Positions 32,348-41,477 of a stretch of DNA of 64,000 bases are shown here, in pieces (within the stretch, counting starts at the first letter, position 1; each line of letters begins with the position of its first letter). The notes below the pieces were generated by a model, which saw only the letters and a list, made by a program, of their open reading frames with translations, did not search any database and was not told the origin of the DNA. Source of the DNA: Vibrio cyclitrophicus (GTDB lineage Bacteria > Pseudomonadota > Gammaproteobacteria > Enterobacterales > Vibrionaceae). The position numbers were made by a program, and so were the translations under genes. The DNA lies in contig CP065366.1 in NCBI GenBank assembly GCA_023206055.1, positions 1,488,001-1,552,000 of the forward strand. The letters run 5' to 3'.

Positions 32348-33697
32348 TTAAGAAGCCTGAGACACTTTTAGAACAAGAGAGGCTTTTAAGCCGCCCATTG
32401 AGCTTTTACTGAGCGTTAAGCTGCCACGGTAGCTGTGTGCCATTTCATTTACGATGTTAAGCCCCAAGCCTGTTCCTGGTGTGGTTTCATCAAGTCGAAC
32501 GCCACGTTTGGTTACTTGCTCAAGTTTCTCTTCTGGAATGCCTTGGCCATCATCTTCAATCACCAATTCAATGTTGCCATCGTCGAGTTCATTTGAATGG
32601 ACACGAATAATGCTGCTTGCCCATTTGTAACTGTTCTCGAGTAGGTTACCGACCATTTCATCAAGGTCGGTTTTTTCTACCGCCACTTCAATCTCAGAGT
32701 CTAGCTCATTAATCATGGTGACTTCATTGGCAGCGTAAACTTTATCAAACGCCATTGAGATAGCTTCGACACGCTCACAAGGTGAAGATTTCACTGAAAG
32801 AATATTCATTGCACCAGCCATGCGCGCTCGACCAAGGTGATAGTCTATTTGGTTTTGAATCTGATGAATGGGCTGTTGTAACAGCGCCTTGTCATCCTCT
32901 GGAAGTCGCTCTATCTCATTTTTCAGAACCGATAGTGGCGTCTTTAACGCGTGAGATAGGTTTCCAGCGTGGTTACGAGCTCGTTCCAATAACTCTTGAT
33001 AGTGGAAGAGCAGGGCATTGAGATCAGAGACTAATGGAGAAACCTCTTTTGGATAGTTATCGCTTAACCCTTGTTGCTCGCCGTTTCTTAACATCACCAG
33101 TTCGCGTTGCATCTTGTTGAGCGGTAATAGTGACCAACTCACTTGAATACCGATCAACATAAGCACGCCAACAAACAACAACATTAGAATCAGCCAGACT
33201 TGGCCGGTCAGTTCGGTTAGTGTGGATTCTAGCGGATCTTCATCAATACCAATGGTGATCGTGACAGGATCGCTTAATTCAGGCAGGTAGATATCTTGCT
33301 CGATATAAATCAGCTTTTCTTTCTCAGGCCCTTTCACCAATGTGTGAATTGGTGAACGCTTTATGGTGAGGTCTTTATCCCATAGCGAGCGAGATCGAAT
33401 GATCTGATCTTGGGTCGCGGCGCGCCAATAAATACCACTGTAGGGCTGGTTAAACCTAGGATCAGACAGACGCTCTGCCATGATCAGGTTACCACTGTCA
33501 TTGGTTTCGATATTGGCGGTTAACTCATCCATGGTTAAGCCAAGCTGCTGCTTCATGTCATCGACGAGGTAATCGTTAACCAGTTTCGGTATCCCGACAC
33601 CTGCCGCTAATATCATCGCACCTAGCCAAAAAGCCGCAGCAAGGAGCAAGCGGCTTTTTAGACTGATGTTTTTAAGTGTTCGTTTTTTTAGATTCAT
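32348..33697 (-). CDS. Sensor histidine kinase (PhoQ/CarS-like)
   Basis: The 449-residue inner-membrane kinase has a first span near residues 16-36, a periplasmic sensor of about 130 residues, a second span (LILMLLFVGVLMLIGIQVSW), a HAMP-like linker (LLPLNKMQRELVMLRNGEQQ), the H-box NLSHALKTPLSVLKNEIE (phospho-His near 250) and ATP-binding boxes GNLLENSYKW, DDGQGIP and GTGLGLNIV. It is the last gene of a PepSY/response-regulator/kinase operon. The layout resembles Vibrio CarRS/VprAB, which responds to cationic peptides and Ca, but I cannot prove orthology. Confidence 0.9.
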   Translation of the reverse strand: MNLKKRTLKNISLKSRLLLAAAFWLGAMILAAGVGIPKLVNDYLVDDMKQQLGLTMDELTANIETNDSGNLIMAERLSDPRFNQPYSGIYWRAATQDQIIRSRSLWDKDLTIKRSPIHTLVKGPEKEKLIYIEQDIYLPELSDPVTITIGIDEDPLESTLTELTGQVWLILMLLFVGVLMLIGIQVSWSLLPLNKMQRELVMLRNGEQQGLSDNYPKEVSPLVSDLNALLFHYQELLERARNHAGNLSHALKTPLSVLKNEIERLPEDDKALLQQPIHQIQNQIDYHLGRARMAGAMNILSVKSSPCERVEAISMAFDKVYAANEVTMINELDSEIEVAVEKTDLDEMVGNLLENSYKWASSIIRVHSNELDDGNIELVIEDDGQGIPEEKLEQVTKRGVRLDETTPGTGLGLNIVNEMAHSYRGSLTLSKSSMGGLKASLVLKVSQAS

Positions 33698-33812
33698 GCA
33701 TTTCCAGCCTGCCTTTGCTCATCGTGACTTATCGTGTTGCGATGATCAGAACAGGCTGTCCACTTAATTGAGGAGTGTGCTTGATTTGTGATGCGCCAAA
33801 TTGACCGCTACG

Positions 33813-34472
33813 CTATTCAGCATTCAGTTGGTAGCCAAGGCCGCGCACGGTTTTGATGATCTTTGGTGCAATTTTCTTACGAATACGACCAATAAAAACC
33901 TCAACTGTGTTTGAGTCGCGGTCGAAATCTTGTTTGTAGATGTGTTCAACCAGTTCTGTGCGCGAGATAACCTTATTTTGGTTATGCATGAAATACGCGA
34001 CAACTTTATATTCCAGTGCCGTTAGGCTTACTGCTTGGCCTTGCCACAACACTTTAGAACTGCGTGTGTCTAGGCTTAGGTCGCCGATTTGAAGTATAGG
34101 TGCAGCACTGCCTGACGCTCGGCGTAGTTGAGCGCGAATACGAGCAATCAACTCAACCATTTCGAACGGTTTAGTCAGGTAATCATCTGCGCCTGCATTT
34201 AAACCCTCTACACGTTGAGTTAGTGTGTCACGAGCACTTAAGATAATCACTGGCGTGTTGATGTTTTCGTCTCTAATGCCTTTTAATACCGTTAAGCCGT
34301 CAAGCTTAGGTAAACCTAAATCGAGGACAATCGCGTCCCACTCTTCTGACGTTGCACGGTAGAGTGCGTCAATACCATCTTGAGAAAGTTCTGGAACCCA
34401 ATCTGCTCCCTCAAGGGTTTCTAGAATTTGTTGGCCCAAGCGAGGCTCGTCTTCAACGACTAAAATTTTCAT
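33813..34472 (-). CDS. OmpR/PhoB-family response regulator
   Basis: The 219-residue regulator has a receiver domain with acidic pocket VVEDEPRLG, phospho-acceptor Asp in VLDLGLPKLDG (about residue 51), Thr/Ser in IILSARD and Lys in YLTKPFE, followed by a winged-helix output domain (SLTALEYKVVAYFMHNQNKV, then VEVFIGRIRKKI and VRGLGYQL). All phosphorylation residues are intact. It is cotranscribed with the kinase downstream and follows a PepSY protein. Possible CarR/VprA equivalent. Confidence 0.92.
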   Translation of the reverse strand: MKILVVEDEPRLGQQILETLEGADWVPELSQDGIDALYRATSEEWDAIVLDLGLPKLDGLTVLKGIRDENINTPVIILSARDTLTQRVEGLNAGADDYLTKPFEMVELIARIRAQLRRASGSAAPILQIGDLSLDTRSSKVLWQGQAVSLTALEYKVVAYFMHNQNKVISRTELVEHIYKQDFDRDSNTVEVFIGRIRKKIAPKIIKTVRGLGYQLNAE

Positions 34473-34502
34473 AATTGTTCTTCTTAATTCTTGTGGTGGC
34501 TG

Positions 34503-34570
34503 TTCGTCGTGCTTAACTATTCGTCGTGCTTAACTATTCGTTGTGCTTAATTAGTCGCCGTGCTTAATTG
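34503..34570. repeat. 17-bp tandem repeat, four units, entering a gene end
   Basis: Units start at 34503, 34520, 34537 and 34554, with consensus TTCGTCGTGCTTAACTA. The last unit contains the final codons (KHGD) and stop of the PepSY gene, and the other three lie between it and the response regulator. Confidence 0.85.
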
Positions 34571-34949
34571 CGTCTTTAAAGTTGCGGCCTTCAATCTTTA
34601 GCATGTCCAACGTTTCGGCGTTATATTCAACTTTGATGATGTTATTTTGGAAGTTAATTTTTAGCTCATACACCCAAATGTCATCATCTTCTTCTAGTTC
34701 GACTTTAATGATTCGGCCATGAAGATCGTTTTCTACCGCAGCATACATTTCTGAGAAAGGGCGAATATAACCTTCTCGAACCGCTTCATAGACTTCGTCT
34801 TGATCTTCTTCGAATTCGATACGGGTTCCTGCTTTGTGAACGTCTTGTACTAGGTCGTGACCATTATGATGTGAGTCAGCCCATGCGCCAGAAGAAACAA
34901 ATAAGCTTAAGCTTATAGAAAACAAAGAAATCATAGCTTTACTAAACAT
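34551..34949 (-). CDS. PepSY-domain periplasmic protein
   Basis: The 132-residue protein has a signal peptide (MFSKAMISLFSISLSLFVSS, cleavage near WA-DS) and one or two PepSY-like modules: YIRPFSEMYAAVENDLHGRI followed by KVELEEDDDIWVYELKINFQ and IKVEYNAETLDMLKIEG. It is acidic (EFEEDQDEVYEAV), which could bind cations. First gene of the two-component operon, so it may tune the kinase's sensing. Its 3' end lies in a tandem repeat. Confidence 0.82.
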   Translation of the reverse strand: MFSKAMISLFSISLSLFVSSGAWADSHHNGHDLVQDVHKAGTRIEFEEDQDEVYEAVREGYIRPFSEMYAAVENDLHGRIIKVELEEDDDIWVYELKINFQNNIIKVEYNAETLDMLKIEGRNFKDAIKHGD

Positions 34950-35129
34950 AGCGAATCCTAGAGAAGGTTGATAGCGTTCAGTATAAAAAAGTAATTCTGA
35001 ACAGAAAGTGAACCTGATTAATAATGAGAATTTGATACCGAAAAACTTAACGCTTAAATGGCGAATGCTTTAATACGCCAGACTAACCGGCAAGTGTTAA
35101 GAACGTAAGACTTACCTTTATTCTTAACC

Positions 35130-36872
35130 TTAACGCTGCTGGAGTTCGTCTTCGAATATCTTGTCTCTCATTTTCCAAAAACGTCCAACTTTACGTGCAA
35201 TAACGAATTGAGGTGGGCGGAATCTGTGTTGGTGAGCAACCACTTTAGTTGGTGAGGACTCTTCAAAAGGACGATGTCTGTCCGCAAGGTGAGGGCGAAC
35301 GAACTGGTCTTTGAAATTTTGCTTTTGTTTCTTGGTGGTTAATGACCAAAACTCATGTACTTGCGCTTGGTTTTCACCACGGTAAGTGACTTTAAGTTGT
35401 GATTTACCTTTGTCGTCTTTAAGTACGTTGAGGTCCATTTCTAAACACTCAAACACCAACGCATCTTTGAGGTTTAACGCTTCCTTAAGCTTTTTGTCTG
35501 GGTCGACTAAGGTTGCATCGCACTCATGACAAATACGTGCGGCAATGTCGTTGTCCGCACCACACTCACCACAATATTTTGCACGGAAACGATAATTACA
35601 GTGTTCGCGTTCGCCCGTGTCTTCATCGGTAAAGTAGCCTTGGCATTTACGACCAAAGTGTTCAAGCAGGAAACCATTGCTGTCTAGTTTGCCCCAGAAG
35701 TTGTTATTGAAGCCGCACGCCGGGCAAGGGATGGTGATGATTTCACTGTCTGAATCGGGTTTAGGGTCGCCGACCTCAGGTTGGTAAAGGTCGTAACTGT
35801 TGCCCGCATAGTCGAGCACCAAACACTCTTTTTTACCCGGAGATAGGCGTAAGCCACGGCCAACGATTTGTTGATACAAACTGATGGATTCTGTTGGGCG
35901 TAAAATCGCGATTAAATCGACATGTGGTGCATCAAAACCTGTGGTTAAAACCGATACGTTGACCAAGAATTTGATTTTACGTTCTTTGAAGTCGTTGATG
36001 ATTTGGTCACGTTCGAGTGTTGGCGTATCACCAATCACAATCGCGGCTTCCCCTTCTGGCAATAAGCCGAGGATCTCTTGCGCGTGTCGAACGGTGGCTG
36101 CAAACACCATGATGCCAAGTTTGTCTTGGGCTAGGTGAATGATCTGATCGACAATCTGCGGGGTCGCTCGTTTCGATTGTTCGATAACCATGTCGAGTTC
36201 TGCTTCTTTGTAGCGACCAGTGCTTGCGGGCTTTAACTGCGAAAAGTCATAGCTCAACACGGGCGCATCGATCATGCGTGCTGGTGTGAGAAAGCCTTCG
36301 TCCAACAAGTAGCGAATCGGCAGTTCGAAAATACAGTCTCTGAAAAAACGAGGTTCTTCAGAGCGAACTTGACCACGTGTGTGGTATTGGTAAAGCCACC
36401 CCATACCAAGACGATATGGGGTAGCCGTTAATCCAAGCACCTTGATGCCAGAATTATTCTCGCGTAAGTGAGTGATGACCTTCTGATAGCTACTGGTCTT
36501 TTCATCGGGAACACGGTGGCATTCGTCGATAACCAACAACGAAAATTGGTTAGAGAATGAATCGAGATTTCGAACTACCGATTGAACCGAAGCAAACACG
36601 ACTTGTTGGTCGGTCTCTTTACGTCCTAAACCCGCAGAGAAAATCGAGCCTTTCAGCCCGTAACCTTCATACTTTTCATGGTTCTGTTCAACCAACTCTT
36701 TTACGTGAGCAAGTACCAACACTCGACCTTTCGCAAGCCTTGCCAACTCTGCAATCACAAGGCTTTTCCCTGCACCTGTCGGAAGCACGAGCACAGCCGG
36801 AGTTTGGTTTTTTCTGAAGTAATGAATCACTGATTTTACAGAATCAGCTTGGTACGGGCGGAGTGTATACAT
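35130..36872 (-). CDS. radD: RadD (YejH) superfamily-2 helicase-like ATPase
   Basis: The 580-residue protein matches RadD throughout: opening YTLRPYQADSV, Walker A LPTGAGKSLVIAELARLA, DEAH-type VIDECHRVP, LGLTATPYRLG, and motif VI region QQIVGRGLRLSPG. Zinc-binding cysteine pairs follow (CPACGF, CGECGADNDIAARICHECDA, about residues 400-480). RadD acts with single-strand-binding protein and RecA in repair of double-strand breaks and replication intermediates. The ATG at 36872 gives the family start; an upstream in-frame start at 36917 would add 15 atypical residues. Confidence 0.93.
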   Translation of the reverse strand: MYTLRPYQADSVKSVIHYFRKNQTPAVLVLPTGAGKSLVIAELARLAKGRVLVLAHVKELVEQNHEKYEGYGLKGSIFSAGLGRKETDQQVVFASVQSVVRNLDSFSNQFSLLVIDECHRVPDEKTSSYQKVITHLRENNSGIKVLGLTATPYRLGMGWLYQYHTRGQVRSEEPRFFRDCIFELPIRYLLDEGFLTPARMIDAPVLSYDFSQLKPASTGRYKEAELDMVIEQSKRATPQIVDQIIHLAQDKLGIMVFAATVRHAQEILGLLPEGEAAIVIGDTPTLERDQIINDFKERKIKFLVNVSVLTTGFDAPHVDLIAILRPTESISLYQQIVGRGLRLSPGKKECLVLDYAGNSYDLYQPEVGDPKPDSDSEIITIPCPACGFNNNFWGKLDSNGFLLEHFGRKCQGYFTDEDTGEREHCNYRFRAKYCGECGADNDIAARICHECDATLVDPDKKLKEALNLKDALVFECLEMDLNVLKDDKGKSQLKVTYRGENQAQVHEFWSLTTKKQKQNFKDQFVRPHLADRHRPFEESSPTKVVAHQHRFRPPQFVIARKVGRFWKMRDKIFEDELQQR

Positions 36873-36969
36873 ATCGCGTCTTGTAAGAAGGAAAACAAAT
36901 AGTGTGAAATAGCTCAACTAATTGAGCAAAGGTGACTATAATACCCGACTTAGATTAGTTGAGGTATTC

Positions 36970-37665
36970 ATGCGTTTAGATAAATTTCTGTGCGATGCAT
37001 TAGGCGTCACTCGAAGAGAAGCAACACACTTATTAAAATCCAAGGCAGTGACAGTAAATGATGTCATTCAAAAAAGCGGTTCACTCAAGGTAACTGAAGA
37101 GTGCGTTGTGGAATGGCAAGGCAATGAACTGAATGTTCACGGCCCACGTTACATCATGCTGTATAAGCCAGAAGGCTTTGTTTGTTCGCATGAAGATGGC
37201 GCAAATCGTATCGCGTTTGAATTACTTGATGAAATCAAAATGGACAAGCTGCACTTTGCTGGCCGTCTAGATATTGATACAACAGGTCTTGTGTTGATTA
37301 CCGACGATGGTAAGTGGTCTCACCGTATCACTTCGCCAAAGCACAAGTGCGAGAAGACGTACCGTGTGTGGCTGGTTGAACCTGTTGAAGATGATTACGT
37401 TGAAAAATTCAAAGAGGGCATCCAGCTTAAGAGTGAAGATGGCCTAACGCTTCCGGCACACTTAGATGTTCGTGCAGAGCGTGAAGTGTTGCTAACGATT
37501 CACGAAGGCAAATACCACCAAGTTAAACGTATGTTTGCAGCACTTGGTAACAAGGTAGAAGCACTGCACCGTGAACGTATTGGCGAAATTGAGATGGACG
37601 AGTCTTTAGAATTAGGTGAATACCGTTACCTAACTCAAGAAGAAGTCGATTCAATCTGGAAGTAG
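36970..37665 (+). CDS. rsuA: 16S rRNA pseudouridine-516 synthase
   Basis: The 231-residue enzyme equals RsuA in length and domain order: N-terminal S4 domain (MRLDKFLCDALGVTRREATH), then the catalytic domain with GRLDIDTTGLVLITDDG (nucleophilic Asp in RLD, about residue 102), HRITSPKHKCEKTY and EGKYHQVKRMFAALGN. It isomerises U516 in the small-subunit rRNA. The ATG at 36970 is chosen because upstream frame residues are not family-like. It is divergent from radD, sharing a short promoter region. Confidence 0.94.
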   Translation: MRLDKFLCDALGVTRREATHLLKSKAVTVNDVIQKSGSLKVTEECVVEWQGNELNVHGPRYIMLYKPEGFVCSHEDGANRIAFELLDEIKMDKLHFAGRLDIDTTGLVLITDDGKWSHRITSPKHKCEKTYRVWLVEPVEDDYVEKFKEGIQLKSEDGLTLPAHLDVRAEREVLLTIHEGKYHQVKRMFAALGNKVEALHRERIGEIEMDESLELGEYRYLTQEEVDSIWK

Positions 37666-37866
37666 TCCTTAGCTAGAAGTTGCTCTTGAGAAGAAATTGT
37701 TCTTAGCAAGAAACAACTTTTGCTGGAAATAGCCCTTTCGTTGTAAAGCCGACCATGGATAGCGTCGGCTGATGATGTTGACTGGTACTAGGAAAGTCTC
37801 AGCCAATCTTTTGACTTGCGTGTTCACGTAAGTCCCTAGCTCTATCAGTTGAACATTCGGAGAACC

Positions 37867-39084
37867 ATGCAAACATCAACCTCACAGAGCCCAAGCTCCC
37901 AACCAGAAACACCTCAATTAGGCTTAATGCTGTTTTTGATTCTAGGTGCGATTGGTGCACTTACTCCGCTAGCCATTGATATGTATCTGCCAGCGATGCC
38001 GACCATTGCCAAAGATCTTGGTGTGACGGCGGGTGAGGTACAAATCACGTTAACAGCCTATACCGCAGGTTTCGCGCTGGGACAGCTGCTGCATGGCCCA
38101 TTGGCCGATAGCTACGGTCGTAAGCCGGTATTGCTTATAGGTGTGTTCTTGTTTGCTATCGCGTCTATGGTGAGCGCGACAACACACGGTATAGAAGCGC
38201 TGACTTACATCCGTACCGCGCAAGGTTTTGCTGGTGCTGCCGCCGCCGTTATTATTCAAGCAGTGGTAAGAGACATGTTCGATCGTGAAGATTTCGCAAG
38301 AACCATGTCTTTCGTTACTTTGGTGATGACAGTTGCGCCATTGGTTGCTCCGATGATTGGTGGTTACTTAGCGTTGTGGTTCGGCTGGCGCTCAATTTTC
38401 TGGGTCCTTGCTATTTTTGCAGTGATCGTGATTCTAGCGGTATCGATGAAGATCCCAGAAACGCTTCCTGCAGAAAACCGACAACCACTGCGCTTTAAAA
38501 CGACGATTCGTAACTACGCTCGACTGTGTAAGAACCCAACTGCGATGGGCCTGATTTTCTCTGGTGCATTCTCTTTTTCAGGGATGTTTGCGTTCTTAAC
38601 GGCAGGTTCATTCGTATACATTGATATCTATGGCGTTCGCCCTGATCTGTTTGGCTATCTGTTCGGTTTGAATATTGTTGCTATGATCTTGATGACGAGC
38701 ATCAACGGTCGAATCGTTAAGAAAGTGGGCTCTCACGCTATGCTCAGAGTCGGCTTGAGCATTCAACTGTTTGCGGGCTTAGGTTTGTTAGTCGGTTGGA
38801 TGTTAGATATCGGGTTGTGGGGAATTGTGCCATTCGTGATGCTGTTTATCGGCACACTGTCTACCATTGGTAGTAACTCAATGGCGCTACTTTTAAGCGG
38901 ATACCCGAATATGGCCGGCACAGCTTCTTCGCTTGCGGGCACATTAAGATTTGGTACTGGTTCTGTGGTGGGGGCAATTGTTGCCATGCTACCAAGTGAC
39001 ACTGCAGGGCCAATGGCTATGGTGATGGCAGCATGTGCAATACTGTCAGCATTACTATATTGGACATTAGGAAAGAAGGCATAA
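37867..39084 (+). CDS. Bcr/CflA-family MFS multidrug exporter
   Basis: The 405-residue inner-membrane protein has the Bcr/CflA pattern: first span IGALTPLAIDMYLPAMPTIA with the conserved acidic DMYLPA, then GQLLHGPLADSYGRKPVLLI (MFS motif A, about residues 70-90) and about twelve predicted spans. It pumps drugs or dipeptides/amino acids out using the proton gradient. ATG at 37867 has CGGAGA upstream. The stop overlaps the next gene's ATG (TAATG), so DUF2913 is coupled to it. Confidence 0.9.
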   Translation: MQTSTSQSPSSQPETPQLGLMLFLILGAIGALTPLAIDMYLPAMPTIAKDLGVTAGEVQITLTAYTAGFALGQLLHGPLADSYGRKPVLLIGVFLFAIASMVSATTHGIEALTYIRTAQGFAGAAAAVIIQAVVRDMFDREDFARTMSFVTLVMTVAPLVAPMIGGYLALWFGWRSIFWVLAIFAVIVILAVSMKIPETLPAENRQPLRFKTTIRNYARLCKNPTAMGLIFSGAFSFSGMFAFLTAGSFVYIDIYGVRPDLFGYLFGLNIVAMILMTSINGRIVKKVGSHAMLRVGLSIQLFAGLGLLVGWMLDIGLWGIVPFVMLFIGTLSTIGSNSMALLLSGYPNMAGTASSLAGTLRFGTGSVVGAIVAMLPSDTAGPMAMVMAACAILSALLYWTLGKKA

Positions 39085-39743
39085 TGTCAAAATACTATAT
39101 TGAAATTCAGAAGTTAGTGAACGATGCGTTGGGCGAGCTGTATGCTTTGCATAAGGCTGGAAAAGCGATCGACGCACCTATCGCGAATAACCTTTACCTT
39201 GTTCGTTGGGTGACAAAAGCGATTAAATCTCAAGCTTATGATCGTGTGATTGTGCCAGACTTAGTTCGCTGGCAGAAACAGGGTCGCTCAAAAGGCAACA
39301 ACTCGGATTTAACTTTTACCTTTAAACGTATTTCTGCGTTTTACGGACGTTTTTTCCCTGAAGGCGAAGAGCCTAAAGCGCTAAAAGACAGGCATGTTGA
39401 AGCGTTCATGGACAAAATGTACGAGATGGGTTGGAGCGTATCGAGTGAAGATGAGCTAACGACTGGCGGCAAGATTCAATTCTTTACCGATGGTGAGCAT
39501 TCTTTTGCTCTGTGTGGCAAACAGTGCGACGACTCTTTCGACGGAGAGTTGATGGTTAAGCCGATGAACTGGTTTGTACGTGGTAACCACGCAGAGTTCA
39601 TCCAAGCGGCGATGGAAGCGGGTTTCATGCTTCACAAAGTAACGGATTATAAGTCTGCGGTGAAGTATCACGGTGAATACATCGTTTACCCTGCTAACCA
39701 AGGCAACCAACTGGCTGAGATCCCGATTAGCGTTATTGGCTAG
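39084..39743 (+). CDS. DUF2913-family protein
   Basis: The 219-residue cytoplasmic protein begins MSKYYIEIQKLVNDALGELY and includes NLYLVRWVTKAIKSQAYDRV, RISAFYGRFFPEG and GKIQFFTDGEHSFALCG. The pattern is that of the DUF2913 family common in Vibrio, whose function is not established. Its ATG overlaps the exporter stop, so they share a transcript. A strong terminator follows at 39778. Confidence 0.85.
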   Translation: MSKYYIEIQKLVNDALGELYALHKAGKAIDAPIANNLYLVRWVTKAIKSQAYDRVIVPDLVRWQKQGRSKGNNSDLTFTFKRISAFYGRFFPEGEEPKALKDRHVEAFMDKMYEMGWSVSSEDELTTGGKIQFFTDGEHSFALCGKQCDDSFDGELMVKPMNWFVRGNHAEFIQAAMEAGFMLHKVTDYKSAVKYHGEYIVYPANQGNQLAEIPISVIG

Positions 39744-39777
39744 TAGCGGATTCGGGATACGAGATGAGAGATACGAA

Positions 39778-39802
39778 GAGCGGAATTATCCGCTCTTTTT
39801 TT
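39778..39802 (+). terminator. Rho-independent terminator after the DUF2913 gene
   Basis: GAGCGG/CCGCTC stem with an AATTAT loop followed by TTTTTTT. Confidence 0.85.
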
Positions 39803-39840
39803 GCCTCTCATAGCGCGTGTCGCTAATTTTCTGTTAAGTC

Positions 39841-39966
39841 TTTTCGCATCTCGCCACTCGCATTCCGAATCTGCTTTTAATCTCTTCTCATCTCGCCACT
39901 CGAATCCCGCATCTGCTTTTAATCTTTTCGCATCCCGTCACTCGAATCTCGCATCTGCTCTTTAGC
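39841..39966. repeat. 42-bp tandem repeat, three units, overlapping a gene end
   Basis: Units at 39841-39882, 39883-39924 and 39925-39966 share TTTTCGCATCTCGCCACTCG, then a variable triplet, then GCATCTGCTTTTAATC. The third unit is the 3' end of the SDR-DUF2867 gene; the others lie beyond its stop. Confidence 0.88.
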
Positions 39967-41379
39967 CTGCTTCTCAATCGCCTTCACCATGCCTTTAAAA
40001 ATAAACAGGTGAGCTGGCATCATCGCAAACCAATACAGCAATCCTAAAAAGCCTTTAGGGTGCCACCAAGCTGAAATGTTCAGTTCGCGAGAATCTCCGT
40101 TGTCAGAGACGGTAATCTCGAGTCGCCCTAAGCCAGGACCTTTCATACCGAAAAGCAGAGATAGAAACTGGTTTTCTTCACAACGAATGACTTTCCACGA
40201 ATCGATTTTGTCACCGACTTTTAGTTTGGGGCCTTCTGGCATTTGACGAACGGGTACGCCACCACCGAACAAAACATCCAGCCACTCACGTGTTCGCCAT
40301 AAAGCGTTAGCGAAGAAGTAACCTTGCTTTGGGCTTCCGATTTGTTGAGCCACGTGCCAAAGCGATTCTAATGACGCGGTTGAAGTGATACTCGCGCCTG
40401 TTTTTTTCGGGTAATAACCGTATCCCGCTTGCCAACGTTTGAATGCGGTTTTATCAAAGCCCCACACATTGCTTTTGACAAAGTTTCCTTCAGCGTGAAT
40501 GGCTTGTTCAACCATGCTCTCGAACGAGACAAGCTTCTGAGGGTACTTTTCTCTGATGGTGGTTGAACTGGCGATGAAGTCATGCTTTAAGCCTGCAAGC
40601 AGTGCTCGGCCTATGTTGGACGGTACCGAAGTTACGACGCCTAACCAATATGAAGCAATCTTTGGTGTCAGTAGCGATGTTGCCCACAGCCTAAGTGGAC
40701 GATCGGCAGTTTTGGCAATGTGAGCAAACTGGTTTCGATAAGAGACAATATCCGGCCCGCCAACCTCGAAGGTTTGACTTTCGCTAGGCGTGTCTTGTGC
40801 AAGTTTCAGTAGGTAGTGATTCAGGTTCTGCAAGGCAATCGGGTTCGCTTTAGAGTCAACCCACTTTGGCGCAATCATGATAGGCAGGTTGTACACGAAA
40901 TCTCGCATGATCTCGAATGCCGCAGAACCAGGGCCGATGATGACACCTGCTTGAAGTTCTGTAACTGGCACTGGTCCTTTACGAAGCAGTTCACCGGTTT
41001 TCTTTCTCGCTTGAAGGTGCTCTGAATCACCAGTCTGAGGTTGAAGGGAGCTTAGGTAGATGACGTGTTGATTCTTTGGTCCTAGAGCCGAAACAAAGTT
41101 ACGTGCCAAGTTCAGTTCATAATCAATAAAGTCGTGGCCTTCTGCCATCCCATGAACTAAAAAGAAGACAAGATCGAAGTCGGGGACTAATGCTTGTGTT
41201 GCGACTTGGTCTGCAAGATCAAGATATTCAAGTGATAAGTTTTCGTGAGGCTCGGTCCGTGCCTTTAAATAGTCGATATGCCTTGCTGCTGCCGTGACTT
41301 GATGGCCTTGTTCAAGCAGGAGAGGGAGGAGTTGCGAACCAACATATCCAGAAGCGCCTAAAACCAGTACTTTCTTCAT
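39919..41379 (-). CDS. SDR oxidoreductase with C-terminal DUF2867 domain
   Basis: The 486-residue protein has an N-terminal NAD(P)-binding Rossmann domain (KVLVLGASGYVGSQLLPLLL, residues 3-22) typical of YbjT/NmrA-like SDRs, and a DUF2867 domain from about residue 330 (GSPKQGYFFANALWRTREWL, then LNISAWWHPKGFLGLLYWFA). A hydrophobic C-terminal helix may touch the membrane. Substrate unknown. Its last 16 codons (QAKEQMRDSSDGMRKD) are encoded by a copy of the 42-bp repeat, so the C-terminus was probably reshaped by the repeat. Confidence 0.87.
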   Translation of the reverse strand: MKKVLVLGASGYVGSQLLPLLLEQGHQVTAAARHIDYLKARTEPHENLSLEYLDLADQVATQALVPDFDLVFFLVHGMAEGHDFIDYELNLARNFVSALGPKNQHVIYLSSLQPQTGDSEHLQARKKTGELLRKGPVPVTELQAGVIIGPGSAAFEIMRDFVYNLPIMIAPKWVDSKANPIALQNLNHYLLKLAQDTPSESQTFEVGGPDIVSYRNQFAHIAKTADRPLRLWATSLLTPKIASYWLGVVTSVPSNIGRALLAGLKHDFIASSTTIREKYPQKLVSFESMVEQAIHAEGNFVKSNVWGFDKTAFKRWQAGYGYYPKKTGASITSTASLESLWHVAQQIGSPKQGYFFANALWRTREWLDVLFGGGVPVRQMPEGPKLKVGDKIDSWKVIRCEENQFLSLLFGMKGPGLGRLEITVSDNGDSRELNISAWWHPKGFLGLLYWFAMMPAHLFIFKGMVKAIEKQAKEQMRDSSDGMRKD

Positions 41380-41477
41380 TGTTACTCCATTTATATCTGT
41401 GGTTAAAAACCGAACATTGATATAATAGCGCGATATTTATCTTTATTCATCAATACGTTCCGTTTAGGTCTCTCTAT

